This document shows, one piece after another, positions 31,671-40,133 of a stretch of 64,000 bases of DNA; position 1 is the stretch's first letter; every line of letters starts with the position of its first letter. The stretch is from the NCBI GenBank assembly GCA_046330415.1, contig JAXLSW010000024.1:1-64000 (forward strand). The letters run 5' to 3'. Source of the DNA: RHKX01 sp046330415 (GTDB taxonomy: Bacteria > Actinomycetota > Thermoleophilia > Solirubrobacterales > 70-9). The translations under genes were made by a program, and so were the position numbers. Below the pieces are notes generated by a model, which was not told where the DNA came from, did no database searches, and saw only the letters and a program-made list of their open reading frames with translations.

Positions 31671-34236
31671 TGGAACCCTCCATCTGCAGCTCGATGAGGC
31701 GGTTGAGCTCGACGGCGTACTCCATCGGGAGCTCCTTGACGACCGGCTCGATGAAGCCGTTGACGATCATCTTCGAGGCTTCCTCCTCGTCCAGCCCGCG
31801 CGACTGCAGGTAGAAGAGCTGCTCCTCGCCGATCTTCGAGACCGAGGCCTCGTGACCGACGTTGGCGTCGCTCTCGTCGATGCGGATCGTCGGGTAGGTG
31901 TCGGATCGGGACTCGGGGTCGAGCAGGAGCGCGTCGCAGACAACCTTGGAGCGGGCCTCGGTCGCGCCCTTGGCGACCTCGAGCAGCCCGCGGTAGGTGG
32001 CGCGGCCGCCGTCCTTGGAGATCGACTTGGCGAAGATCGACGACGTCGTCTTCGGCGCCGCGTGAATGATCTTGCCTCCCGCGTCCTGGTGCTGGCCGTG
32101 GCCGGCGAAGGCGATCGAGAGGATCTCGCCGTGGGCGCGCTCGCCCATCAGGTAGACGCTCGGGTACTTCATCGTCACCTTCGAGCCGAGGTTGCAGTCG
32201 ACCCACTCGACGGTCGCGTCGCGCTCGGCGATCGCCCGCTTCGTGACGAGGTTGTAGACGTTCTGCGACCAGTTCTGGACGGTCGTGTAGCGGATGCGCG
32301 CGCCGGGGCGGGCGATCAGCTCGACGACGGCGGAGTGCAGGGAGTCGGTCGAGTAGACAGGGGCGGTGCAGTTGTGGGAGACGACCCCCTCGCAGACGTA
32401 GCTCTCGTCCTCCTCGACGGACATGTTGTAGACGGTGCAGTTCGCCTCGATCACGTCGATCGAGGAGATCGGCATCCAGACGTAGCCGTCGGAGATGACA
32501 GCGTGAGCGTTGGTGGCGCGCTGTTGACGTGGAGTCGTACCGAGAACGACTTCCTCGAACCGTGGGTGGTCCGCCTTGCAGATCGCGACCTGCCACATGT
32601 CGCGACGCGGTGCCTCGCGGTGAGAGCAGCTCAGTGATGCGCGGATTCCGAGTGAATGAAGGAGCTCGCGGACGCGCTGAGCAACCGCCTGGTTGGTCTG
32701 GTTGATTCGATACAGGTCCTGCCCTGCGTCGAAGGAGCCCTCGCCGTCGTAGAGGCCTCGGACCAGGGCAGCACGCTCCGCTTCGCCCAAACCGAAGACC
32801 CAGTCGGGGATCCGCAGATCAGGCGTCGTCCGGCCGAACGTCTGTGAGAGGAACCGGGCGGCGCGGACCGAGCCGTAGCGAAGGGAATGGGCGGCGCGGT
32901 CTTTGTACTCGTGGTCCCACGGCTCGAGTCCGAACGCTTCCGCCATCGCCTCACGGGTGAAGTCGCGGATCTCGTCCTCGTGGTCGGCACTGTCGAAGTT
33001 CACGTAGGACGTGTTCTCGGGAACGGAGCCCTCGGCCAGGTAGAGGCCAATCAGTCGGCAGGTCTGGGGCGTGAGATCCACATCGACGCGCTCGACGACC
33101 GCGGTGTGCCGCCCGCGTCCGATCGAAACGTCTACCCCCCAGCTCTCATCGCGGTCGAAGCCCGTCTCGATGTTCGTCGGGAGCCCCAGGTAGTCGCCCT
33201 TCTTCAGCTCGTGGGCCTCAAGCCACTCCGGCCTGAACTCGCTGTTGTGTTCTCTTGCCTGCTTGCGCTTGACCGCGTAGAACGGGTGTGCCGGAGTGAC
33301 GGCAAGCGACCGGTAGCCCTCGCCCTGGAAGCGGATGTGGCGGATCGGACCGACAAAGCGGCGCTGTTGAGGCTCGCGGACTCGACGGAATCGGCCCTTG
33401 TGCGTAAGCACCTCGTCGCCGGCCTCGATCTCCTCGATCGGCTTCTCGCCGTCGCGGACACGAACCATCGAACCGGCGCAGAAGCAGCCTTCGATGTAGT
33501 GAACGTCGGAGCCCTCGTCGGCGATGATCAGCGTCCGCTCGAACTGGCCCATGTTCTCGGTGTTGATCCGGAAGTAGGCCTGCAGCGGCATCTCGACCTT
33601 GACGCCGGGCGGGACGTAGACGAACGAGCCGCCCGACCAGACGGCCGAGTTCAGCGCGGCGAGCATGTTGTCGTTGGCCGGGATGATCGATGCGAAGTGC
33701 TCGCGGACCATGTCCTCGTGCTCGCGCAGGCCCGTGTCCATGTCGAGGAACTGGACGCCCTGCTCCTCGAGGTCCTTGCGGACCTGGTGGTAGACGACCT
33801 CGGACTCGTACTGGGCGCCGACGCCGGCGAGGAAGTTCCGCTCGGCCTCGGGGATGCCGAGCTTGTCGAAGGTGTTCTTGATGTCGTCGGGGACGTCCTC
33901 CCAGCTCCGCTCCGCCTTCTCGGAGGCGCGCACGAAGTAGTGGATGTCGTCGAAGTCGATCTGGTTCAGGTTCGCGCCCCACTGCGGGATCGGGCGCTCG
34001 AGGAAGTGGTCGAGCGCCTTCAGGCGGAAGTCGCGCATCCACTGCGGCTCGTCCTTGTAGTCGGAGATGTCCTCGACGAGCTGGCGCGAGAGCCCCTTGG
34101 GCGCCTTGTAGACGTAGCCGGTCTCGGGATCGTTGAAGCCGAACTTCTGCTTGTAGTCCTGGTTGATGTCCTTGATCGCCTCGCGCTCGGCGAGCTTCGG
34201 ATCAAGTGCGGCGTTCTCGGGGGGTGGGGTGCTCAT
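31663..34236 (-). CDS. sufB: SufB, Fe-S scaffold, interrupted by an intein
   Basis: The 857-aa precursor. Residues 1-250 (ending DEGSDVHYIEG) and 623-857 (starting CTAPVYSTDS) are SufB; residues 251-622 are an intein. Splicing would leave a 485-aa SufB, the normal size, with EG joined to CTAP, so the conserved Cys is the +1 nucleophile. Downstream landmarks DCNLGSKVTMKYPS, GHGQHQDAGGKIIH and YLQSRGLDEEEASKMIVNGF are intact. SufB builds the nascent cluster with SufC and SufD. It lies 16 bp downstream of the Rieske gene and overlaps sufD. Confidence 0.95.
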   Translation of the reverse strand: MSTPPPENAALDPKLAEREAIKDINQDYKQKFGFNDPETGYVYKAPKGLSRQLVEDISDYKDEPQWMRDFRLKALDHFLERPIPQWGANLNQIDFDDIHYFVRASEKAERSWEDVPDDIKNTFDKLGIPEAERNFLAGVGAQYESEVVYHQVRKDLEEQGVQFLDMDTGLREHEDMVREHFASIIPANDNMLAALNSAVWSGGSFVYVPPGVKVEMPLQAYFRINTENMGQFERTLIIADEGSDVHYIEGCFCAGSMVRVRDGEKPIEEIEAGDEVLTHKGRFRRVREPQQRRFVGPIRHIRFQGEGYRSLAVTPAHPFYAVKRKQAREHNSEFRPEWLEAHELKKGDYLGLPTNIETGFDRDESWGVDVSIGRGRHTAVVERVDVDLTPQTCRLIGLYLAEGSVPENTSYVNFDSADHEDEIRDFTREAMAEAFGLEPWDHEYKDRAAHSLRYGSVRAARFLSQTFGRTTPDLRIPDWVFGLGEAERAALVRGLYDGEGSFDAGQDLYRINQTNQAVAQRVRELLHSLGIRASLSCSHREAPRRDMWQVAICKADHPRFEEVVLGTTPRQQRATNAHAVISDGYVWMPISSIDVIEANCTVYNMSVEEDESYVCEGVVSHNCTAPVYSTDSLHSAVVELIARPGARIRYTTVQNWSQNVYNLVTKRAIAERDATVEWVDCNLGSKVTMKYPSVYLMGERAHGEILSIAFAGHGQHQDAGGKIIHAAPKTTSSIFAKSISKDGGRATYRGLLEVAKGATEARSKVVCDALLLDPESRSDTYPTIRIDESDANVGHEASVSKIGEEQLFYLQSRGLDEEEASKMIVNGFIEPVVKELPMEYAVELNRLIELQMEGSIG
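32371..33486 (-). mobile_element. SufB intein with LAGLIDADG-type homing endonuclease
   Basis: 372 residues from Cys251 (CFCAGSMVRVRDGEKPIEEI) to Asn622 (YVCEGVVSHN), followed by Cys+1. Splicing blocks: A with Cys1, B with VTPAHPFY (T-x-x-H), F/G with VYNMSVEEDESYV and terminal His-Asn. Homing blocks: LIGLYLAEGS and LVRGLYDGEGSF, the two LAGLIDADG helices, each with an acidic residue. All catalytic positions look intact, so splicing and possibly homing should work. Mycobacterial SufB also carries an intein; whether the insertion site is identical needs alignment. Confidence 0.93.
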
Positions 34237-34252
34237 GGGGTGGTGGCGCCTT

Positions 34253-34567
34253 TCAATCGACCTGCAGCTTGATCTCCCCGTCGTCTACGCGGACCTCGAA
34301 GGTCTCGACCGGAACGTAGGCGGGGAGGGTCCTGGGGCGGCCCGAGCGCAGATCGAAGATCGATCCGTGGCGGGGGCATTCAACGGTACATGCGACGGGA
34401 TCGAAGTCCCCCTCGGCGAGCGGCCCGTCGTCGTGGGAGCAGCGGTCCTCGATCGCGAGCAGCTCACCGTCGCAGTTGAAGACGCCGATCTCGATGCCGT
34501 CGACCTCGACCAGCTTCATCCCGCCTTCGGGAAGCTCTTCTGCTTTGCATACGGTGTGCTCTGCCAT
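34253..34567 (-). CDS. Rieske-type [2Fe-2S] ferredoxin
   Basis: The 104-aa protein has Rieske ligands Cys43-x-His45 (CSHDDG) and Cys64-x2-His67 (CPRHGS) in the compact fold of BphF-like ferredoxins, with no signal or TM. Such genes are often inside actinobacterial suf operons, and here it is the first gene before sufB and sufD. It may donate electrons during cluster assembly. Confidence 0.9.
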   Translation of the reverse strand: MAEHTVCKAEELPEGGMKLVEVDGIEIGVFNCDGELLAIEDRCSHDDGPLAEGDFDPVACTVECPRHGSIFDLRSGRPRTLPAYVPVETFEVRVDDGEIKLQVD

Positions 34568-34587
34568 GGGGACGCAGGGCGGGGATC

Positions 34588-34619
34588 CGATCGAATCCCT
34601 AGCCCGAAAGTCGGATTTT
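34588..34619 (-). promoter_or_regulatory. Candidate suf operator upstream of Rieske-sufB-sufD
   Basis: On the plus strand CGATCGAATCCCTAGC, then six bases, then GTCGGATTTT. It aligns with the motif at 40104-40133 upstream of rrf2-sufC-sufS (CGAYCRAATCCTAGC-N6-GTCGGTTTT with two single-base gaps). It also contains inverted ATCCGA/TCGGAT. The Rrf2 protein encoded nearby is the natural candidate binder. Confidence 0.55.
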
Positions 34620-34702
34620 AGCGCCCGGCCTCGGCGGGGAAACGCCCGCCCGCCCGCGGCGACGTTCGACCCCTCCGACCGCGATCATCCTGGCGCCGGT
34701 AC

Positions 34703-36130
34703 ATGAGCAGCTCCACCTCCATGAGCGGGACGGGATCCCGCACGACCCTCGGTCCGATCGCCCCGAGCCCGATCGAGGTCGGCGGCGGCAGCGCCATCGT
34801 GCTCACGGGGGAGCTCGGCGCCGACGCGTCGGGATTGACAGGGCTGTGCGCGCGGCTCGGCGACGTCGAGGTTTCGCTCGGCGCGGCCGGCGTCCGGACG
34901 CCGTCGGGGCGACGCATGTGGTGGGCGACGGTGCCGCTCCCCGCGGGCACCGCGGCCGGTGAGGCGCGCGTGGCGCTCGTCGGCTCCGGGCCCGACGGAG
35001 AGGTCGAGCTCGGCCTCGGCACCGCCACGATCGGTGAGCCACCGCCACCCACTTGGCCGCCTTCCGCAGATCCCGGGGGAGATGGACCGCTGATCGCGAT
35101 CGCGATGGCCACCTACGAGCCGCCCGAGGACGCGCTGCGGCGTCAGATCGACTCGATCAGGGAGCAGGGATGGGAGCGTTGGATCTGCCTGATCAGCGAC
35201 GACGGGTCCTCGCCGGAGGCCTTCGCGGTAATCGAGAGGGCCGTCGCCGGCGACCCTCGCTTCGCCGTCTCGCGCTCCGAGCGGCGCCTCGGCTTCCTAC
35301 GCAACTTCGAGCGCGCCCTGCGCGCGGTGCCGGCGGAGGCGGACCTCGTCGCCCTCGCCGACCAGGACGACCGCTGGTACCCGGACAAGCTCGAGCGCCT
35401 CGCGGCCACGCTCGACGCGACCCCGGCGGCCCGGCTCGCCTTCAGCGACATGCGGATGACCGACGGGAAGGGGGCGGTCCTCTCCGACACCTACTGGTAC
35501 CTGCGCCGCGAGCATCACGAGGACATGGCGTCGCTGATGGTCGCCAACGTCGTCACGGGCGGCGCCTCCCTCTTCCGCCGGAGCCTGCTCGACGACGCAC
35601 TGCCCTTCCCGCCGGCGAACCCCGACCACGCCGTCTACCACGACCACTGGCTGGCGCTGTGCGCGCTCGGGACCGGCGAGATCGCCTACCTGGACTCCCC
35701 GACCTACGACTACACGCGCCACGACGAGTCGGTCACGGTCCGCGAGGCGCCCAATTGGCTGCGGCCCGAGCACGGCTTCGCGGGGAGGGCTCGGCTGCAC
35801 TGGCGGCGCCTCACCCGTCGCCTCCGTATGGGCTCCGCCAGCCCGGGCTTCGCGGCCGTCTACCGCGATCGCTGGTTGCTCATCGATCAACTCGCGACAG
35901 CGCTGGAGCTGCGGCTCGGCGACCGTCTGACGCGATCCGCGCGCCGGGACCTGCGCCGGCTCGAACGCGCCAGGCGCTCGCCGCTCGCGGCGGGGTGGTT
36001 GCTCGGCCGCTGCCTGCGGCCGCTCGTCGGCCGCAACGAGACGCTCGCCCGCGAACGCGTGCTCTTCGGCGGCCTGCTCTGGCGCTGGATGCCCTGGTTG
36101 CCGCTGTGGCGCCGGGACGGCGCCGAGTGA
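34703..36130 (+). CDS. Family 2 glycosyltransferase
   Basis: The 475-aa protein has an N-terminal ~115-residue beta-rich extension and a GT-A domain: LIAIAMATYEPPEDALRRQI, ISDDGSSPEA, then ALADQDDRWYPDKLE with the DxD-like ADQDD, VVTGGASLFRR, and DHWLALCALGTG. The C-terminal helical part is Arg-rich. It probably transfers a sugar to a cell-surface glycan in the cytoplasm. It splits the suf blocks and overlaps the following lipoprotein by GTGA. Confidence 0.85.
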   Translation: MSSSTSMSGTGSRTTLGPIAPSPIEVGGGSAIVLTGELGADASGLTGLCARLGDVEVSLGAAGVRTPSGRRMWWATVPLPAGTAAGEARVALVGSGPDGEVELGLGTATIGEPPPPTWPPSADPGGDGPLIAIAMATYEPPEDALRRQIDSIREQGWERWICLISDDGSSPEAFAVIERAVAGDPRFAVSRSERRLGFLRNFERALRAVPAEADLVALADQDDRWYPDKLERLAATLDATPAARLAFSDMRMTDGKGAVLSDTYWYLRREHHEDMASLMVANVVTGGASLFRRSLLDDALPFPPANPDHAVYHDHWLALCALGTGEIAYLDSPTYDYTRHDESVTVREAPNWLRPEHGFAGRARLHWRRLTRRLRMGSASPGFAAVYRDRWLLIDQLATALELRLGDRLTRSARRDLRRLERARRSPLAAGWLLGRCLRPLVGRNETLARERVLFGGLLWRWMPWLPLWRRDGAE

Positions 36131-36558
36131 GCCGCGCCCGCGCCCGCGCCGCGGCGGCCCTCGTGGCATCGGCGCTCGGAGCGCTCGCCGCGGCCGGCTG
36201 CGGCGGCGATTCGGGGCCGGAGCCACCGCAGCGCTGCATCGCTCGCTGGAACGAGGACGAGATCGCGAAGACGCTCGGCAGGCACGCCTACGACGGCCAT
36301 CAGATCCGCGGCGCGAAGGTCGAGGAGATCGAGGCGCCGCCGGAAGCGAAGAACATCCGCTCGGAGCGCACCTGCCTCGTCGTCTTCGCGACCGCCGAAG
36401 GCGACAAGGAGGAGGGCCGCCTCGGCCTCGTGATCACGCGCTTCGGCTGGTCGCAGCTCTTCGAGCTCGGCTACAGCGACGCCGAGCTCATCGAGCTGCA
36501 GCGCTCGGCCGGCGGAGACACCAACGCGGAGCTCTTCCCCGACGGCTCGCTCGAGTGA
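36127..36558 (+). CDS. Lipoprotein, 143 aa
   Basis: GTG 36127 overlaps the GT2 stop. Signal peptide with lipobox AAAGC, then a mature acidic domain with two cysteines (PQRCIARWNE and SERTCLVVFATAEG). No family recognised. Coupled to the GT2 gene, so it may serve the same envelope process. Confidence 0.7.
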   Translation: MSRARARAAAALVASALGALAAAGCGGDSGPEPPQRCIARWNEDEIAKTLGRHAYDGHQIRGAKVEEIEAPPEAKNIRSERTCLVVFATAEGDKEEGRLGLVITRFGWSQLFELGYSDAELIELQRSAGGDTNAELFPDGSLE

Positions 36559-36585
36559 GGCGCGCAGCCCCAAGCCGAGATATCG

Positions 36586-36621
36586 GCCTCAGGCTTCCCG
36601 CTGAGGCATCGAATGCCTCAG
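36586..36621. terminator. Alternative hairpins between convergent genes, containing the sufU stop
   Basis: GCCTCAG (36586-36592) can pair with CTGAGGC (36601-36607), or TGAGGCAT (36602-36609) with ATGCCTCA (36613-36620). The two stems share an arm and exclude each other. The sufU TGA (36620-36618) lies in the last arm. A third small stem GCCGA-GATA-TCGGC precedes them. Confidence 0.55.
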
Positions 36622-37046
36622 AACGTGTCAGGCGCCTGCGCCGGGTCGCCCTGCTCGCCCTCGTCCTCCCAGTCAGCGGGCTCACCGAGGCTCGCCGACT
36701 TGACGACCTTGAGGCCGAGCATCGCGCACTTCATCCGCGTCGCCGAGATCTCGATCCCGAGCAGGTCGAGGACCTCCTCCTTCGGCAGGCGCAGGAGCTC
36801 CTCGCGCGTCTTGCCGACGAGCTCGTCGGTCAGCAGCGAGGTGGCCGCCGTCGAGATCGCGCAGCCCTGGCCCTCGAAGGAGACATCGCTGACCCTGCCG
36901 TCGTCGTCGAGCTTGATGAAGACGTGCTGCTCGTCCCCGCAGAAGGGGTTCGTGTCCTCGTAGTCGAGGTCGTAGCTCTCGAGCCGCCCGAAGTTGTGCG
37001 GCCGCTTGTAGTGCTCGAGGATCTGATCGCGGTAGAGGTCGTCCAT
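36618..37046 (-). CDS. sufU: SufU sulfur-transfer protein
   Basis: The 142-aa protein has the zinc/sulfur ligands of SufU: NPFCGD (Cys36, Asp38), GQGCAIS (Cys62) and RMKCAML (Cys107). SufU takes persulfide sulfur from SufS. It starts MDDLYRDQILEHYKRPHNFG at ATG 37046; the longer frame to 37238 is antisense to the DUF4189 gene. It stands alone here, separated from sufS by that opposite-strand gene. Confidence 0.92.
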   Translation of the reverse strand: MDDLYRDQILEHYKRPHNFGRLESYDLDYEDTNPFCGDEQHVFIKLDDDGRVSDVSFEGQGCAISTAATSLLTDELVGKTREELLRLPKEEVLDLLGIEISATRMKCAMLGLKVVKSASLGEPADWEDEGEQGDPAQAPDTF

Positions 37047-37131
37047 GCGCCCCCGAACGGTAGAGGTTCGGTCCAGCGGCTTCGGGTAGGGGTGAGGGCG
37101 GTAAGTGCAGGCAAGGGAAGGAATCCCACCG

Positions 37132-37500
37132 ATGAAGTCACGAGTGAAGTCGAGCTCGGTCGTCGCCGTCGCGCTCGTCGTGCTGGCGCTGGCCGTCCCC
37201 GCCGCGGCGAGCGCGGCGTGGGGCGCGATCGCGCTCAACGTGCCGACCGGACAGGCGGGGGTCGCCTACAACGAGGGGTCGAAGTCCGCGGCGAAGAAGG
37301 CAGCGATCAAGGATTGCCCCGGCAAGTGCAGGGCCGCCCTGATCGTCCTCAACAAGTGCGGCGCGATCGCGGTCAACAACAACGGTCGCTACGTCGCCGG
37401 CTTCGGCAACTCCAAGAAGGAGGCCGTGAAGAAGGCCAAGAAGAAGGCCAGGAAGGCGGGCGGCGGGGCGAAGCTGATCGCCTTCGTCTGCAGCGGCTGA
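37132..37500 (+). CDS. Secreted DUF4189-like protein
   Basis: About 122 aa from ATG 37132: signal peptide (VVAVALVVLALAVPAAASA) then WGAIALNVPTGQAGVAYNEG, paired cysteines CPGKC and CGAIAVNN, and a Lys-rich end finishing FVCSG. The pattern of W-G-A-I-A, repeated Ala helices and four to five Cys matches DUF4189. Extracytoplasmic, function unknown. It interrupts the suf gene order. Confidence 0.72.
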   Translation: MKSRVKSSSVVAVALVVLALAVPAAASAAWGAIALNVPTGQAGVAYNEGSKSAAKKAAIKDCPGKCRAALIVLNKCGAIAVNNNGRYVAGFGNSKKEAVKKAKKKARKAGGGAKLIAFVCSG

Positions 37501-37525
37501 GCCGAGTGAAGCCGCGGCCGAGGGG

Positions 37526-38788
37526 CTACAGGCCGAAGATGGATCGGGCGTCGTCGAGACCCTCGATCATCCGGTCGATCTCCTCGGCCACGGTGTAGAC
37601 GCCGAAGCTGGCGCGGGCCGTCGCTGCGACCCCCAGCCGCTCCATCAGCGGCTGGGCGCAGTGGTGGCCCGCCCGCACGGCGACGCCATGGCGGTCGAGG
37701 ATCTCGGCGACGTCGTGAGCGTGCAGGCCGTCGAGCTCGAAGGAGACCGGCCCGATCCGCTCCGCTGACGGCGGCGGCCCGAAGACGCGCAATCCCGGCA
37801 CCTCGGCGAGCCTCGCCAGGGCGTGGGCGGACATCTCGCGCTCGTGCGCGAGGACCGCGCCCATACCGACCCCGTCCAGCCATCGCAACGCCGCCGCGAA
37901 TCCGATCGCCTGCGCGATCGCCGGGGTACCCGCCTCGAAGCGTGCGGGCGGATCAGCCCAGGTAGTTCCCTCCTTGGTGACCTTGCGGATCATCGACCCG
38001 CCGCCGAGGAACGGCGGCATCTCCCGCAAGAGGTCAAGTCGAGCCCAGAGCGCTCCGATTCCCGTCGGCCCGTAGGCCTTGTGGCCGGTGACGGCGTAGA
38101 AGTCGATCCCGAGCTCGGCGACGTCCACGGACATCTTCGGCGCGGCCTGGGCGCCGTCGACGAGGATCAGGGCCCCGGCGTCGTGGGTGCGTCTGGCGAT
38201 CTCAGCGATCGGGTTGAGAGTTCCGAGCACGTTCGAAGAGTGGGCAACGGCGACGAGCTTCGGCTCGCGCGCCAGCGCCGCATCGAGCTGGTCGAGCAGG
38301 AGGATCCCGTCGTCGTCGATCCCGACCCAGTCGATCTCGGCCCCGACCCGCTCGGCGAGCTGCTGCCAGGGAACGATGTTGGAGTGGTGCTCCATCTCGG
38401 TGAGGACGATCCGGTCGCCCGCGCCGACGTTCGCGTCCCCCCAGGCCCGCGCGACGAGGTTGATCGCCTCCGTCGCGTTGCGGACGAAGATGATCTCGCG
38501 GCGGTCGCGGGCGCCGAGGTGGTCGGCGACCGTCGCTCGGGCGCCCTCGTAGGCGGCGGTCGCCTCCGCCGAGAGGGTGTGGGAGCCGCGGTGGACGTTC
38601 GAGTGGTGGCGGCGTTCGTAGCGGTCGACCGCCTCGATCGAGGCGAGCACACGCTGGGAGCTGGCTCCCGAGTCGAGGTAGGCGAGCGGCTCGTCGCCGA
38701 TCCGGCGGCTCAGGGTCGGGAACGAGGCCCGGATCCGTTCGATGTCGAACGCGCGCGGTGCCGTCGCGGTCTCGGGCGCGCTCGACAT
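37526..38788 (-). CDS. sufS: SufS cysteine desulfurase
   Basis: The 420-aa group II desulfurase: PLP Lys237 in VTGHKAYGPTG, EMEHHSNIVPW, HSSNVLGTLNP, DGAQAAPKM and catalytic Cys377 in RAGHHCAQPLM. It strips sulfur from cysteine for SufU. ATG 38788 lies 19 nt after the sufC stop. The longer frame upstream overlaps sufC and is rejected. Confidence 0.95.
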   Translation of the reverse strand: MSSAPETATAPRAFDIERIRASFPTLSRRIGDEPLAYLDSGASSQRVLASIEAVDRYERRHHSNVHRGSHTLSAEATAAYEGARATVADHLGARDRREIIFVRNATEAINLVARAWGDANVGAGDRIVLTEMEHHSNIVPWQQLAERVGAEIDWVGIDDDGILLLDQLDAALAREPKLVAVAHSSNVLGTLNPIAEIARRTHDAGALILVDGAQAAPKMSVDVAELGIDFYAVTGHKAYGPTGIGALWARLDLLREMPPFLGGGSMIRKVTKEGTTWADPPARFEAGTPAIAQAIGFAAALRWLDGVGMGAVLAHEREMSAHALARLAEVPGLRVFGPPPSAERIGPVSFELDGLHAHDVAEILDRHGVAVRAGHHCAQPLMERLGVAATARASFGVYTVAEEIDRMIEGLDDARSIFGL

Positions 38789-38807
38789 GCCGCCTTGCCG
38801 CGGGCCG

Positions 38808-39572
38808 CTAGGCGGCCGCCGCGACCTCCTCCTTGATCCAGCCGTAGCCCTTCTCCTCGAGCTCGGAGACGAGCTCGGGACCACCCTGCTTGACGATGCG
38901 GCCCTCGTACATGACGTGGACCTTGTCGGGCTTGACCATGTGCAGGATGCGCTGGTAGTGGGTGATGATGAGGACGCCCATGTCGGGGCCCGAGAAGCGG
39001 TTGACGCCCTCGGCGACGGTGCGCAGCGCATCGATGTCGAGGCCGGAGTCGGTCTCGTCGAGGACCGCGATCTTCGGCTCCAGCAGCGCCATCTGCAGCA
39101 TCTCCATGCGCTTCTTCTCGCCGCCGGAGAACCCGTCGTTGAGGTAGCGGCTGGAGAACTCCTGCGGGACGTCCATCAGCTCCATCGCCTCGCGGGTCAT
39201 CCTCGCGAAGTCCTTGATCTTGATCTCCGGCTCACCGCGCGCCTCGCGATGGGCGTTGACGATCATCCGCAGGTACTTGGCGACGGTCACGCCGGGGACG
39301 GCGACCGGGTACTGGAAGGCCATGAAGAGCCCGGCGCGGGAGCGCTCGTCGGGGGCGGCCTCGGTGATGTCCTCGCCGAGGAAGCCGATCGTTCCGTCGG
39401 TGACCTCGAGGCTGGGGTGGCCCATGATCGAGTTGGCCAGCGTCGACTTGCCGGAGCCGTTCGGCCCCATCAGCGCGTGCACCTCGCCACGGCTCACCTC
39501 GAGGTTCAGGCCCTTGAGGATCTGCTTCTCCTCGGCGGACACGTGCAGGTTGTTGATCTCCAGATCAGCCAT
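38808..39572 (-). CDS. sufC: SufC ABC-type ATPase
   Basis: The 254-aa protein has Walker A GPNGSGKST, signature FSGGEKKRMEM, Walker B IAVLDETDSGLD and switch His in IITHYQRIL; the SufC hallmark YPVAVPGVTVAKYLR is present. It energises the SufBC2D scaffold in the cytosol. It follows the rrf2 gene by 51 bp. Confidence 0.96.
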   Translation of the reverse strand: MADLEINNLHVSAEEKQILKGLNLEVSRGEVHALMGPNGSGKSTLANSIMGHPSLEVTDGTIGFLGEDITEAAPDERSRAGLFMAFQYPVAVPGVTVAKYLRMIVNAHREARGEPEIKIKDFARMTREAMELMDVPQEFSSRYLNDGFSGGEKKRMEMLQMALLEPKIAVLDETDSGLDIDALRTVAEGVNRFSGPDMGVLIITHYQRILHMVKPDKVHVMYEGRIVKQGGPELVSELEEKGYGWIKEEVAAAA

Positions 39573-39623
39573 CGATCTCCAGTCTCGTTTCAGGTCGTTT
39601 CAGAGTGGGTCCGCAGCAGCGCA

Positions 39624-40103
39624 TCAGGCGGCGCCGGCCGCGGTCACTTTCAGCTTCTCGTTCTCGTTGCCGCGCTGCTCGAAGTCGACGAGCTCGGCCA
39701 GGGTCGTCCCGGCGAGCGCGCGGGTGATGCCGCCGTGGACCCGCGTCCAGAGCAGCTTCGTCGAGCAGGCGGCATCGCCGTCGTGCTCGTGGGAGCAGAA
39801 GATCCGCCCCTCGCCGCCATCGACGAAGCAGTCCATCGGCGCGATGGGACCCTCCAGCGCCTCGACGACCTCGAGCAGCCGCACATCCTCGGCGGGGACG
39901 GCGAGCCGGTAGCCGCCGTGAGCGCCGCGCTGGGAGACGACCAGACCCGCATCGCGGAGCTTCGCGACGAGGTGCTCGAGGTAGGAGAGGGGGAGGTTCT
40001 CGCTGTCGGCGAGCGCCGCCAGGGACACCGGTCGCTCGCCATCGCGGCGACCGAGGGCGACCATGAGGCGCACTCCGTATTCGGCCTTCGTCGAGAACAG
40101 CAT
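39624..40103 (-). CDS. Rrf2-family Fe-S-sensing repressor of suf
   Basis: The 159-aa protein has the Rrf2 wHTH (MLFSTKAEYGVRLMVALGRR; NLPLSYLEHLVAKLRDAGLV) and three cysteines Cys92, Cys103 and Cys113 in the IscR/SufR-like cluster region. ATG 40103 has TAGGAT 7 nt upstream and is homologous to other Rrf2 starts; the frame to 40151 runs into the GNAT gene. First gene before sufC and sufS, it is likely the regulator of the split suf regulon. Confidence 0.9.
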   Translation of the reverse strand: MLFSTKAEYGVRLMVALGRRDGERPVSLAALADSENLPLSYLEHLVAKLRDAGLVVSQRGAHGGYRLAVPAEDVRLLEVVEALEGPIAPMDCFVDGGEGRIFCSHEHDGDAACSTKLLWTRVHGGITRALAGTTLAELVDFEQRGNENEKLKVTAAGAA

Positions 40104-40133
40104 CGACCAAATCCTAGCGACGAGGTCGGTTTT
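40104..40133 (-). promoter_or_regulatory. Candidate suf operator and leaderless promoter of rrf2-sufC-sufS
   Basis: Plus-strand CGACCAAATCCTAGC, then six bases, then GTCGGTTTT. The -10-like TAGGAT (40116-40111) sits 7 nt before the ATG. It resembles the element at 34588-34619. It overlaps the 3' end of the GNAT gene. Confidence 0.55.

Noticed and set aside
31663..34236. SufB with a large natural insertion domain
   Set aside because: Terminal Cys and His-Asn-Cys junctions, T-x-x-H block and LAGLIDADG helices identify it as an intein.
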